From Axinella damicornis (Eukaryota; Porifera; Demospongiae; Axinellida; Axinellidae), in assembly GCA_963931865.1 (NCBI GenBank), contig OZ007509.1, positions 19,312,227 through 19,376,226 of the forward strand: a stretch of DNA of 64,000 nt. The letters are read 5' to 3'. Shown here in pieces: positions 50,367-62,619 of the stretch. Both the position numbers and the translations under genes were made by a program. How positions within the stretch are numbered: position 1 is the stretch's first letter; each line of letters starts with the position of its first letter. Below the pieces are notes generated by a model, which saw nothing but the letters and a program-made list of their open reading frames with translations, did not search any database and was not told where the DNA came from.

Positions 50367-51156
50367 CTGATGAAAACAGATAACAATCGTTACGAAAACA
50401 ATAAGTATAACAGTCATTATTAGTTGGGTATCAGAGGAGGTTGGACACAGTCATGTGACATAGGCAAATTTATGTGGAGGTTTTCTGTACTGAAGTGTGT
50501 TCTTGGTAGTCTTTACGAGCATCTCAACAAATTGACATCATTTGAAAGCTCTAGTGGAGAATATACCATCAACCCCATTCAGCCCTGGGTCACTTATGTT
50601 GTACGGCCTCTTGAAGGATCGGCCATCAATTTGTTGAGATGCTTGTGCTACAAGGCACTCCTGGTACTCCAACTGGAAGCCTGCCCAACCTGAAGGCACT
50701 CCTACCTTTCAAACTCCCCAACTGTAGCGTCACTTCTCGTTGGCACCTAAGGACTTTAGGCCATGTTGACATGGGAACGAGGCTGTTTAGGTTAGGAATG
50801 GAAAACATTTCGCTCAAGTGCATAGTCACGTGTGCAGAAAATGTGCATTGACTGCATATGTCACACTGAGGTTCACACCACAATGTCCTACATTCCACTC
50901 ATTGTTACCTCATTGTTAGCTTATAGTGACAGAAATAACTGACACAACCTACTCGAGGCTTGGGGACAAAACGTCTCCATGATACTATTTATTACAAGTA
51001 ATCAAAAATGTAACAGGATGTAGGGATACCTGAACGGCAAAAAGTAAGGAAACAAGGTAGGGATGATCACACAAACAGTGAAGTAATATAATATATGTAT
51101 ACAATCCCCCCTACAGAGATCTCTTTCCATATACGTGTATAAAGATTCTTTATCAC

Positions 51157-52029
51157 AGAGTCGATAGACTCTGTATGTAGGGATACGACGTACACGCAAT
51201 ATATGCTAATACAAAAAAATCTCTCCAAATGTCAGAAACGGTACACTTATAAGCCTTAATAACAACATACCAGTCATCTTCGAGTGTTTTCATGGCCAAC
51301 AAGACTCCCAGCGTCGCGAAAAACCGTCGCTAAAGTACCACACCAGGTACTCGCAAACCGGTCAAATTGTTTTTCTTTCTTCTTCTTTCTTCTTTCTTCA
51401 GACGGGCTAGCTCAACGTCGCCTCAATCGCTCATGATGGTTTTCGCACGAAACAGCAGCATTTTACACCGAGCAGTGCACCAGCCCATCGCTTTTTCGCT
51501 ACCTCCAAGTCTTCACCAGGCGGCTACAGCTGCCCACTCAATAAGGCTTCTTTTGTCACGCCATTTTCTCGTTTGTACGCATGCGCGATCACTTAGCAAC
51601 GATACGTAATCATTACTCAAGATCGCTGAATTAGAAGTGCCTCTCACCGTTGTGCTGTCAACATAATTTCGAACGAGAAACTTCATAAAACTGAGGTAAA
51701 TTCTAAACTCTGTACGTATGTTATTACTACCTACTGTGTTCTGTGAGAGGGGTGAATGCCTATCTAAAGACTCAATAATATAATATAACTGTCGCTACCA
51801 CTTGCTACTACTAGCTATCTGGTATAGCTAATAGTATTGTCTTCAGACAGGGAGCGCTGGTTTAGTATCCATCCAGAAAAGGGTTGACTTGAGATGCTTG
51901 GGTCTGATTCTTCAGCCAACGCTGGCAGTGTAAATACTTATACCAAAGCAAGGGCCTGTGAGGACACTGACTTCTGCTCTGTGATGGCAAATTTCAGCTG
52001 AAACATGCGCCTGCTGCTAAAAAAAATAC
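51157..52029 (+). repeat. Dispersed repeat R1, copy 2
   Basis: Begins cacagagtcgatagactctg and continues with the same order of segments as 25374-26216, including the CT-rich stretch and the block with gcgctggtttagtatccatc. Confidence 0.7.
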
Positions 52030-52312
52030 ATAAACAAGTAATCAAAAACATTTAAAAATGTAACAGGATGTAGGGATACCAGAACGGCAAAAAGTAAGGA
52101 AACAAGGTAGGGATGATCACACAAAACAGTGAAGTATACAATCCCCCCTACATATCTTTCTTCATTATACACGTATATGGAAAAAGATCTCTGTAGGGGG
52201 GATTGTATACTTCACTGTTTTGTGTGATCATCCCTACCTTGTTTCCTTACTTTTTGCCGTTCTGGTATCCCTACATCCTGTTACATTTTTAAATGTTTTT
52301 TGATTACTTGTA
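52030..52312. mobile_element. Palindromic MITE P1, complete copy
   Basis: Same arms and loop as 26217-26512, near identical. Confidence 0.85.
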
Positions 52313-52611
52313 CACGTATAATTATGGAAAAAGATCTGTTTGAGCTGAAATTTTGCCATCACAGAGCTGAAGTCAGTGTCCTCACAGGCAGTAGGTGCCC
52401 TTGCTTTGGTATATGGACAATATGACTCTGGTATCTACACTGCCAGCATTGGCTGAAGAATCAGACCCAAGCATCTCTTTTCTGGATGGATACTAAGCTA
52501 GCACTCCCTGTCCGAAGACCATAATAATTATTAGCTAGTAGCAAGTGGTCATCATAGAGTCGGTAGACTCTATATGTAGGGATACGACATACACGCAATA
52601 TATGCTAACAA

Positions 52612-52873
52612 GTAATAAAAAACATTGAAAATGTAGCAGGATGTAGGGATACCAGAACTGCAAAAAGTAAGGAAACAAGAGGGATGATCGAACAAAACAG
52701 TGAAGTATACAACCCCCCACCCCCTACAGAGATCTTCCTCCATAAAAAAAGATATGTAGGGGTGATTGTATACTTCACTGTTATGTTCGATCATCCCTCT
52801 TGTTTCCTTACTTTTTGCCGTTCTGGTATCCCTACAACCTGCTACATTTTCAATGTTTTTTATTACTTGTTTA
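52612..52873. mobile_element. Palindromic MITE P1, diverged complete copy
   Basis: Arms carry gatgatcgaacaaaacagtg in place of gatcacacaaaacagtg; loop is cttcctccataaaaaaagat. Confidence 0.8.
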
Positions 52874-53495
52874 TGTAATTTTTTGGGCAGCAGGCGCATG
52901 TTTGAGCTGAAGTTTGCTGCAGAAGTCAGTGACTTCACAGGCACCTGGGCAGTAGGTGTCCTTGCCTTGGTATATGGACAATATTAGTCAGGTATTACGT
53001 ACACTTCCAGCATCGGCTGAAGAGTCAGGCCCGGGCATCTCAAGTCAACTGTGACAAAGCCACTGCATTCTCCCTGTCTGAAGATCAGGCAGTTTATAGT
53101 ACGTAGGGACATTCATAACGGTGTTGAGAGTTGAGATAGGCATTTACCCTGCTCACAGAATACAGTATAGGTAGCAATATAGCTAAATCATGCATACAGG
53201 GACTAACCTCAGTCTTATAAAGAGTGCCTCGTTTGATTGACAACACAACGGTCATGTCAACGCACGCATCTTCCCCACTGTTTCTAATTCAACGATCTTG
53301 AGTAATAATTACGTATCGTTGCTAAGTGATCGTTTAAGTGCGCATGCGTACAAATGTGAAAATGGCGTAGTTATTGAGTGGGCAGCTGCAGCCGCCTGGT
53401 GAAGACTTGGAGGTAGCGATAAAGCGATGGGTCATTGCACTGCTCAGTTGAAAATGCTGCTGTTTCATGCGAAAACCATCGTTTATAGCCACATA

Positions 53496-53713
53496 AGGTA
53501 GGGCGGGGTAATTCGGGCCACTTCAACTTCAGATCAACGGAACTAAAAACGGACAGACTTTAGGCAAACTTCTGGCCATGTATATCCAGGGACTCAACCT
53601 GCCTACAACTCACTAGAAGCAAGAATAAAAAGGATGCTTCTTTCCTGTTGCAACGTTGAAGTGGCCCGAATTACCCCGTACTATACCGTGGCCCGAATTA
53701 CCCCGCCCTACCT
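53496..53713. mobile_element. TA-flanked MITE (AGGTAGGGCGGGGTAATTC ends)
   Basis: 218 bp, TA at 53494-53495 and 53714-53715. The host repeat elsewhere (25485) reads accacataccgttcatcttc without the insert, which gives the empty site and confirms the TA target. The right end carries the subterminal motif twice (ggcccgaattacccc). Confidence 0.88.
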
Positions 53714-53879
53714 TACCGTTCATCTTCGACTGTTTTCATGACCAACAAGACTCCTCGCGTCGCGAAAACCTGTCGCGAAAGTACCACACCAGGCACTCGC
53801 AAAACGGGCAAATTGTTTTCTTTCTTTCTTTCTTCTTCAGACAACTTAGCTCAACGTTGCCTCAATCTCTCAGGCTTAT

Positions 53880-54000
53880 TATAAGTGTACCGTTTCTGAG
53901 ATTTGGAGAGATTCTTTTGTATTAGCATATATTGCGTGTACGTCGTATCACAGAGTCTACCGACTCTGTGATACAAAAATATCTCTTCAAATCTCAGAAA
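53880..54000. repeat. Head-to-head junction of two R1 repeats
   Basis: A palindrome centred on cagagtctaccgactctg, with arms gtgtaccgtttctgagattt and complement on each side. Confidence 0.7.
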
Positions 54001-55164
54001 CGGTACACTTATAAGCCTTTATAACCGCATACCCTACATCTTCGAGTGTTTTCATGACCAACAAGACTCCTCGCGTCGCGAAAACCCGTCGCGAAAGTAC
54101 CACACCAGGCACATGCAAAACGGGCTAATTGTTTTTCTTTCTTTCTTTCTTTCTTTCTTCTTCAGACAACTTAGCTCAATGTTGCTTCAATCTGTCAAGA
54201 TGGTTTTCGCACAAAATAGCAGCATTTTCAACCGAGCAGTGCAATGACCCATCGCTCTTTCGCTACCTCAAAGTCTTCACTAGGCGGCTGCCCACTCAAT
54301 AACTATGGCTTCGTTTGTCATGCCATTTTCACATTTGTACGGATGCGCACTAGTAAACGATCACTCAGTAGCACTGAGGTTAGTCCCTGTACGCATGATT
54401 TAGCTATATTGCTACCTATACTGTATTCTGTGAGCAGGGTGAACGCCTATCTCAACTCTCAACACCATATGAATGTCCCCAGGGGGGGTGGGACAAGGTC
54501 TGTGCGCATGTGGTACAATTAACATTCCATAGGTATAGTGCACAATAATATACAAGAAGTATGCGGAACTAGCAGACTAGTAACAGCTCTAGCACTGACT
54601 TATCGCTGGGGTTCGATGGGGTTCGATCGCTTTATTGACTTCCTACCTGATGCTAAACACTTGAGTGCGGTCGACAAGTCTGCATTCGCTGATATTCTCG
54701 GTGAGTCTGCATGGTCACTTACATAACTGCTCAGTACAGGCACGTAGTGGTGTGTAGTGGCTTATACCCAGTTCGGTCACAGTCTTTGCATGGAGTTACT
54801 CTTCAGGATGCATTGAAAGCGCAATGCAGCCTTCTTCCACGGAGAATAGCAGTAGAACGACTTTGCATTATGTCATACAAAATGACAGTGCACGTGATCT
54901 TGTCCTACTCCCCCTGGAATGTCCCTACTATAAACTGCCTATGCCGTGGTCTTCAGACGGAGAACTCAGTGGCTTTGTCACAGTTGACTTGAGATGCCCG
55001 GGGCTGATTCTTCAGCCAATGCTGGAAGTGTAATACCTGACTAATATTGTCCATATACCAAGGCAAGGACAGCTATATACTGCCCAGGTGCCTGTGAGGT
55101 CACTGACTTCTGCAGCAAACTTCAGCTCAAACATATACATGCGCCTGCTGCCAAAAAAAAGTTA
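54001..55164 (+). repeat. Dispersed repeat R1, copy with (TTTC)n tract
   Basis: Continues the R1 order (ataagcctttataaccgcat, then gtgttttcatgaccaacaag); a TTTC microsatellite is near 54135-54160. A 54538-54726 frame (FDRFIDFLPDAKHLSAVDKS) is open but unrecognised; it may be an exon fragment. Confidence 0.5.
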
Positions 55165-55432
55165 CATAAACAAGTAATAAAAAAACATTAAAAATGTAGC
55201 AGGATGTAGGGATACCAGAACGGCAAAAATTAAGGAAACAAGAGGGATGATCGAACATAACAGTGAAGTATACAATCACCCCTACATATCGTTTTTCATT
55301 GTACATGTATATTGGAAGAAGATCTCTGTAGGGGGGTTGTATACTTCACTGTTATGTTTGATCATCCCTCTTGTTTCCTTACTTTTTGCCGTTCTAGTAT
55401 CCCTACATCCTGCTACATTTTTAATTACTTGT
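55165..55432. mobile_element. Palindromic MITE P1, diverged complete copy
   Basis: Arms gatgatcgaacataacagtg and complement; loop with cattgtacatgtatattgg. Confidence 0.8.
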
Positions 55433-55459
55433 TTACATAATATTATTGGAGTGTAAAGA

Positions 55460-56380
55460 TAGGCATTCACCCCTCTCACAGAATAACTGAGATACAGGTA
55501 GTAGAATTTACCTCAGTCTTGTGAAGTAGCTACCTCGTTCGAGACAGCAAATGCACAACGGCGCAAGGCACTTCTAATTCAGCGATCTTGAGTAATATCA
55601 TTGCTAAGTGATCGTTTAAATGAGCATGCGTACAAACATGAAAATGGCATGACAAACGAAGCCATAGTTATTGAGTGGGCAGCTGCAGCCACCTGGTGAT
55701 AGTCTTGTGCCCAGACCCCACCCCTTGCAGGAAAGACGGTCTGGCGACTTTGCGCAGAAACCTCGGTCTTCATTAAAAATTCATATTTTTTAGGCAGAAA
55801 TTTCAGACTGCAAATGAAATTGTAGAGAATTCAATTTTGTCTTCATTAGGAGCGAGAAGTTGTAGAAATTCAAATTTCTCTTGCAATTATGTATATCATT
55901 TCATGCGTAGGACTTCCAGTTCTGTCCGGTTTCAGGCGGTTAGCTGAGCTATGAATATTATATGAAGACCAAGAATGTTGCTGAAAGTCACCAGACGGAT
56001 ATTCCGTACACGTTTCCGGCTGGGCATGAGACTACCTGGTGAAGACTTGGAGGTTGCGAAAAAGCGATGGGTTGTTGCACTGCTCAGATGAAAATGCTGC
56101 TGTTTCGTGCGAAAACCATCATGAGAGATTGAGGCAACTTTGAGCTAAGTTGTCTGAAGAAGAAAGAAAGAAAGAAGAAACAATTTGCCTGTTTTGCGAG
56201 TGCCTGGTGTGGTACTTGGGCAACGGATTTTCACGACGCGAGGAGTCTTGTTGGTCATGAAAACACTCAAAGATGAACGGTATGTGGTTATAAATCTGAG
56301 ATTTGGAGAGATATTTTTGTATTAGCATATATTGCGTGTCTGTCGTATCCCTACATATAGAGTCTGCCGACTCTATGATT
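55460..56380 (-). repeat. Dispersed repeat R1, reverse copy
   Basis: Runs opposite to 53990-54360, ending in tatagagtctgccgactcta. An unrelated segment (about 55700-56030) interrupts it. Confidence 0.6.
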
Positions 56381-56754
56381 AGTATGTGAGTTACGTGTAT
56401 ATGTGACCATTTTTCTCCTTAATGGATATCACGTCTTCAGCTACAAAACTTCCTGGGGCCCCAGAAAACACCTGAAGAAACATCAGTGGCCTAAATTTCC
56501 TGGGGGAACATCCCCCCACACTGGTTTGTCTGTCATTGATTGTTCCCCCTCCCCCCAACAAAGGTCCTGCATGAATCACTGGGTCCATAGTTTCACGACA
56601 GTTGGGTACTAACAGTGTCACTTGATAAGGTAGTTCAAGAGCTGAATTAGTTTGTCAGTCATCATTCTTGGCCATGCAGTTTATGCTAGCACATCACCAT
56701 GCATGCAGTGGCCATCTCTGAACAGTGATCTGATACGGCCCAATATTGTCATAC

Positions 56755-56865
56755 CTGTGGTTCTCACGTCTGTTGTCATTTCTGTGTAGGTCTGAACTCC
56801 CCGTTCAAAGGTAGGAGGTTTGGGCTCACTCTTCACTGATGATGGCTCTCCGTGAGTCTGTACTC
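56755..56865 (-). CDS. Linker exon, copy B
   Basis: 111 nt, phase 1-1. VQTHGEPSSVKSEPKPPTFE is retained; two codons in the second half are missing relative to copy A. No stop. Confidence 0.55.
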
Positions 56866-56972
56866 CTATACACAAGAGAATGGAAACCCATGAAATAATA
56901 TTGTTCCAATGACATACTTGTGCAATATAAACTGGCCTGGTGACTGATGGGCAATCACTCTCCAGTAGTTAC

Positions 56973-57167
56973 CTTGTAGGGGTCTGTCACGAATTTGATA
57001 CTGCATGAGAAGTTCATGACAAACTGCAATTTTTCTTCTCACCAACTCCTCAAACGGTTCAGTAGGCAGCGGTTCAGTAAACTGTTCCAAATCAAGCAGG
57101 GAATTCCATGGTGATTCCATGTTGGGCTCGACATCAGGTTTAGACTCCTGAGCGGATGATGGTGGTT
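56973..57167 (-). CDS. Exon unique to copy B
   Basis: 195 nt, phase 1-1, acceptor GCAAACAG, donor CTACAAG|GTAACT. Encodes PPSSAQESKPDVEPNMESPW, SLLDLEQFTEPLPTEPFEEL and VRRKIAVCHELLMQYQIRDR, a Pro/Glu-rich linker followed by a predicted amphipathic helix. It lies in the segment missing from copy A. Symmetric phase means its loss in A would not shift the frame. Confidence 0.55.
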
Positions 57168-57495
57168 CTGTTTGCATGAATGAAATGTGGCCTAAGGGCC
57201 GTTCCATGTCAAATCAAAATATTGACTGCTACGTTTTTTCATAGTATCTTAAATCATACCTTCTATAGTTTCAGAGTTAAATGTCATTTATTTTGTTGAT
57301 TTTCACTTCACCAATCGTTACTCAACCAGCCATAACCAACCATCTTTACCGGCTACAAAATACACCATTTGTATCTTACAATAATCAAGCATCACCAATC
57401 AGTCTATACACATTGAGCAACAAGCACAAGCTTTGCAACTTAAAGGTCAGACTTTGCAAAACAGTAAAGTAGAAAGTCTAACCGTGCACTGACTG

Positions 57496-57497
<2 letters not shown>

Positions 57498-57544
<47 letters not shown>
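57498..57544. repeat. Poly-C tract (47)
   Basis: Uninterrupted C run; length may be imprecise. Confidence 0.85.
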
Positions 57545-57951
57545 ATATAGACAGGACAGCTGCTTGAATCAAAACCGAAACTTGATACATGTAAGAATCA
57601 ACATCAACAACCTACATGTGGCCCTGTACTGCCACTATGTTCAGCGGCCTAACAAAAACTCCACAAAGTACATTTGCTGGGGATCATCAACGATCTCTCC
57701 TTTGTATTGTTGTCCTTCTATCAGTTAAACTCGTCTATAGTGTAAATAACTTTGCGTGCTTTTGGCTCCACCCTTAATGTCAGATTTCAGTAGAACCCCA
57801 CAGATATATCCTGTCTACTTTGATCCTATTGTGCTCGATGCTTTTGCAATAATTATGCTAGAATACAGTATGCTAGCACATGAGCACATGAATATCATTA
57901 TTAAGGGACTGGTGGCAGCCAACTCTGGGTTTTAGGCCTTCACTTCACATA

Positions 57952-58234
57952 CCATAGTCACTCGTTATTAGGCGCATGCGACGATATCTCCACAGGAAGG
58001 AAATACGAGCCTATAAGCGAGATGTGCTGCTTCATTTCGAATGACATTCTTCAAATTGGAATTGCATACTATTCCAAATTATAGCTTTTTCCACTCCATA
58101 GGATAGAAAATGGCAGAGATTCTGGGAGAAGATTTCAGCGCTTAACAATGAGTAGCTGGGACGAGAGTCAAACCTGCGCCTAACAGCGAATATGCACCCA
58201 TAAGTGAGCTGCACTTACTAATGCGTGACTACAG
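57952..58234. mobile_element. TA-flanked MITE, TTATTAGGCGCA family
   Basis: Ends ccatagtcactcgttattag and complementary actaatgcgtgactacag; TA on both sides. The interior resembles 42069-42340 in reverse orientation (cctgcgcctaacagcgaata). Confidence 0.75.
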
Positions 58235-59143
58235 TACCATAGTGACACCAACAATTCGAACACTCTATTTATTCGAACACCCCAAGATAAAAAATTCTTA
58301 ATAATAATGACCAGGTGGAGGCCAGATGGCCTAATAGTCAGTCACATACTTTCAATTATTCTAACAGTCGCATGCAAATACAGCACACACACAGTAGTAC
58401 TGCCAGAAATGAACAACGGATACCATGCACACATGTAGTTACAGTAGAGCAGTCCAAAAGGTATATGTCGATCGCACTCCATGATCCCTCTGACCGGAGT
58501 GATCAACTAGAGTCGGCCTCCCGGCGTTGAACAGTCTTTTGTGTACTGTTGTGTGAACTTGTGTCCTGCATCGAAATGGCGTCGCTGTTTTCGTGTGCGT
58601 GACCAGTGCCTCAGTGTCATCACTGGCTCGTTTGCTACTAATTCAAACACCCCCTTTCTCAGTTAATGTATTCCTAGCCTCGCCCACGCACAGAACACCA
58701 TGTTCCATGCGTGGGCCTGGGTACGAGGCCGCTATTCGAACTCCAGGAAATGAAATTAATTTTGTCCGAAATATTATGGTATTCAGATTATACCAGAGCC
58801 CTCATGATTATCGGCTCTATTACCTCACCATTTAAACCAGGTATCTCGATCACCTGAACAGAAACAGCCAGAGTGAACAGCTTACACTCACAACAGTAGT
58901 GAACAGATGTTGCCAGCAAGAAGCTATTGTACTTATGTGTAAAACAGTAGGTGGTTCATATCACAATATGTAGCTTAGCTTCACTAATGATCAGTAAATG
59001 CCTTAACTAGCCTACTTGATGCATTTTTCTGTCGAAAGACACATACACAGACACGAAAAACATTGCTTAACCTGTACTGTGCATGTGCGCACTGGGTAAT
59101 GATTGCTTAGCCCTAAGATCTCAGATAAAATTCATTTTTGCAG
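58235..59143. other. No gene; small foldback
   Basis: 58673-58736 forms a short hairpin (tagcctcgcccacgca and tgcgtgggcctgggtacgag) resembling the CCTCGTTCCCAG family. No exon recognised; short open frames only. Confidence 0.4.
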
Positions 59144-59481
59144 TTTTTCAAGTTCTGCAGCTGGAGAGGAATGACATGGACTAATGATCTGGCTTTCCAC
59201 ATTTCTGACTTGAGGGCTTATGATTACATTCATGCGTGTATTTTTCAAACTCTGACATCCCCACAAAAACTTGCACCTCGAAGAATCACCTGCTGGATCA
59301 CAGCTTCTGCTGATCCTCTATTTCATCATTAATTCTGTTCACTCATTCATACCAAACCACAATATTAGCGGTTCACTATAAAACCCTTAAGGAGTTGTAC
59401 ACTAAACTGCTTTATGCTATCCTCAGTGCTCAGAACTAGATCCATTGTTCATGGGGATCTGTAATTCATGAGCAGACAAAC

Positions 59482-59751
59482 CTGTTTTCCTATCCTGCTC
59501 TATTTTACTGGCAATCGCATTCTGGCCTACTCGTGGGTCTCTCAAAGCTTCCACCAGTCTCCTCCATGTTGGGACTCCAGCTTTCTGCACCTCATGTAGC
59601 CACGCAGCCAGCACCTCAGTACGGAAGTCTGGAGAGCCTATCAAATGCCTGAGTTGGGGGTAGTCAAGGCCAAGGACTACACCCAGGGTGAATACTGCTG
59701 TTCTGCCCAGTGGGTGGAGGTAGACGGTGATGTCAGCAAGGTCCTCTATAC
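59482..59751 (-). CDS. N-terminal Death-domain exon, copy B
   Basis: 270 nt, phase 1-1. Encodes IEDLADITVYLHPLGRTAVF, LGVVLGLDYPQLRHLIGSPD, FRTEVLAAWLHEVQKAG and PTWRRLVEALRDPRVGQNA. Three codons shorter than copy A before VQKAG. No stop or frameshift, so it is either functional or recently duplicated. I find no ZU5 exons joined to this copy. Confidence 0.78.
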
Positions 59752-60410
59752 CTGCATGTAAACACAAAGCATTACCATGTAATGTCATACATTAATGCCT
59801 TAATTAATGGTAACTGGCTATTGGGGCAAGTCCGAGAGAACCCCACATAGATGTCAACTTGAGTACATGAGCTGTGTCTGTCTGTCCATCTGCCTGTATG
59901 TTCGCACGTCTTACCGTCAATACATGCTTCTGCAAGTAGCTAACTGAAATTTCTTGCATCATCTATGAATTGTAAGTTTCAAATGAGCTGAAGACTCAAA
60001 GTCACAAACCAGGAACATTCTAGTGAGCCTACCTCCTGGATGGCAACAACTAGGACAGAGACTACTCAAGGACTGCATGCATGTCAAAAAAAGATGTTTC
60101 ATCCGTTCATGCCATCTGTACGTGTCCTGCGGAGTACATGGTATGCTTGATCAATGTGCAGTGTGCATATAGGTCATGTGACAGTTCGGATCCTGTGTTG
60201 TGTATATGAGTATTCGTTTTTGATATTCTGTGGCCTGAGGTTGTGCTTTGCTCGGTCACATTCTGACGACAGTCTAGTCATGCACATGTAAATGCTCCAT
60301 GCTCTGCATATTTACTTGCTTATAGGCTTGCCCCACAATGCCATGGATTCGATTCGTCTAGTCTAATACCTCGAGGAAGCCATAAGAAAGCAATTATTGG
60401 CTCAAATTAC

Positions 60411-60524
60411 CAAGTGCATGTTTTGCAGGAATGTGTGATGACATCATCTTCATTCCAGTGGTGGAGTCCTCATGCGCTCTTGGTACTGCCATCTGGGTAG
60501 TACTTTCCGCAGTTGAAATAGCAC
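60411..60524 (-). CDS. Upstream phase 1-1 exon, copy B
   Basis: 114 nt. In phase 1 it encodes AISTAESTTQMAVPRAHEDS and TTGMKMMSSHIPAKHAL; the splice sites match copy A. Confidence 0.4.
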
Positions 60525-61439
60525 CTGATGAAAACAGATAACAATCGTTACGAAAACAATAAGTATAACAGTCATTATTAGTTGGGTATCAGAGGAGGTT
60601 GGACACAGTCATGTGACATAGGCAAATTTATGTGGAGGTTTTCTGTACTGAAGTGTGTTCTTGGTAGTCTTTACGAGCATCTCAACAAATTGACATCATT
60701 TGAAAGCTCTAGTGGAGAATATACCATCAACCCCATTCAGCCCTGGGTCACTTATGTTGTACGGTCTCTTGAAGGATCGGCCGTCAATTTGTTGAGATGC
60801 TCGTGCTACAAGGCACTCCTGGTACTCCAACTGGAAGCCTGCCCAACCTGAAGGCACTCCTACCTTTCAAACTCCCCAACTGTAGCGTCACTTCTCGTTG
60901 GCACTTTAGGACTTTAGGCCATGTTGACATGGGAACGAGGCTGTTTAGGTTAGGAATGGAAAACATTTCGCTCAAGTGCATAGTCACGTGTGCAGAAAAT
61001 GTGCATTGACTGCATATGTCACACTGAGGTTCACACCACAATGTCCTACATTCCACTCATTGTTACCTCATTGTTAGCTTATAGTGACAGAAATAACTGA
61101 CACAGCCTACTCGAGGCTTGGAGACAAAACGTCTACATGATACTATTTATTACAAGTAATCAAAAATGTAACAGGATGTAGGGATACCTGAACGGCAAAA
61201 AGTAAGGAAACAAGGTAGGGATGATCACACAAACCGTGAAGTATACAATCCCCCCTACAGGGATCTTTTTCCATATACGTGCATAAAGATTCTTCATAGA
61301 CGTATAATATTATGGAAAAGACCCAAGCGTCTCAAGTCAACCCTTTCTGGATGGATACTAAGCTAGCACTCCCTGTCTGAAGACCATAATAATTATTAGC
61401 TAGCAGCAACTGGTAGCAACATCTATATATTGTGGAGTC

Positions 61440-61738
61440 TTTCGAGGGGCGACCGCACTCCTGGTAGCTGCAGTTAACAGTAGCACAAGCTAAGTGTGAC
61501 CGTGGCAGTTCGTTCTAATTATCACACATCACGTGAGTACCATGATAGCTATATATGTATAGGGAAGATCAGAAAAAAAATTTTTCAAGTAGCCGCGTTG
61601 CAACCCCAGTTGCGACTTGCCGTACTGTAGCCCAAGCTAAGTATTGCAATTCGTTCCAATTAACGCATATGCTGCGTGGCAACCACGCTCAGTCGATCGC
61701 TAGCAATGGCGACCAAAGGGAAGACAAGAAGTTATTAC
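61440..61738 (+). pseudogene. Duplicated first exon interrupted by an LTR element
   Basis: Paralogue of 43680-43863. ATG at 61706 starts MATKGKTRSYY, and the next base begins the LTR (61739). The paralogue continues with STHNLAST, which marks where the insertion fell. Confidence 0.45.
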
Positions 61739-62274
61739 TGTGGCATGACGCCTTTAGCACTCATAGTGATAACTGTTACTAGGAATACGCATGCGCAGTG
61801 TCTGTGCCTCGCGCACGCTCACAATCTGTAATAGTAGGCGTGGTTTCCTGTGGAAGAAAAACGAAGGTGCGAAAGTCAGTTCAGCGTGCGAAGTTTAGTT
61901 GTTCGAAGTTGTGCGAAGTTGCTGATTGAGGTTGAAGATGGCTAAGCGTTGCCAGGAAGAATACGAAGACGTTAGCGAGATTCTACACCCTTCGACACTG
62001 TCAACACTCTATATGTACGTACCATGGCCTAGACTAAACGTTTGTCTTACTTGTCTCCTGTAAACTCTCCTTGTATACATCGCTTCTTCGTCAATCTGTC
62101 AGACTCTCTCTCCTTTGCCTTACTCTCTTCTGAGGCAGTGTCCCTTTTCCCTGTATAGATCGCTTCTTCTCAACTCTGCATTTCGCACGCGCAGTACGTG
62201 CACGAGCACGTGGCTATCGGGACCACAGAAACCGCAGCGATGCAACCGCCCCCTGCCCCTCGCAATTAAAGTGT

Positions 62275-62338
<64 letters not shown>

Positions 62339-62561
62339 CGCGATGTACGCTGCACGATTAGTTGCCTCGCGCTAAGGTGCTCGGCAATTACTTCCTATGC
62401 ACTTATTACCACCTACGTTGCATGTACGTTGTCCTTACTCCCTTGACGTTTGGCTTACGTTGTATTACTCTATTTTTAGTTACTTGTGTGGTTCTGTATA
62501 AATACTGCGAGCACATTCAATAAGATCACTGTTTACAGCACGACCAAATGGTAACGCTACA
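61739..62561 (+). repeat. 5' LTR of gag-only element 2
   Basis: Starts tgtggcatgacgcctttagc and ends gtaacgctaca (TG...CA), about 823 bp, and contains a (TA)n run. Its first 40 bp recur at 63457 as the truncated 3' LTR. The five bases before it are attac, as for the element at 15127. Confidence 0.75.
62279..62334. repeat. (TA)n microsatellite
   Basis: About 27 TA units within the LTR, a likely replication-slippage site. Confidence 0.95.
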
Positions 62562-62574
62562 TGGTGGCAGCGGT
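62562..62574 (+). promoter_or_regulatory. Primer-binding site, tRNA-Leu
   Basis: TGGTGGCAGCGGT follows the LTR directly and complements the 3' end of animal tRNA-Leu (ACCGCTGCCACCA); the match is about 13 nt, then diverges. Confidence 0.6.
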
Positions 62575-62619
62575 AGTAGCTAACGCTACATGGCGAACAA
62601 CTGAGAGCCGAGAGTCTAT

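Larger units (their letters stand above)
48639..51161. repeat. Segmental duplication, copy A
   Basis: Direct repeat of 56610-61298 with few differences. Starts at taacagtgtcacttgataag and ends near ccatatacgtg. A 2.24-kb segment present in copy B (56903-59143) is missing here at 48945, with ttttc microhomology at the junction. Confidence 0.9.
56610..61298. repeat. Segmental duplication, copy B (longer)
   Basis: Direct repeat of 48639-51161 with an extra 2.24 kb (56903-59143) that includes a coding exon, a poly-C tract and a MITE. Confidence 0.9.
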
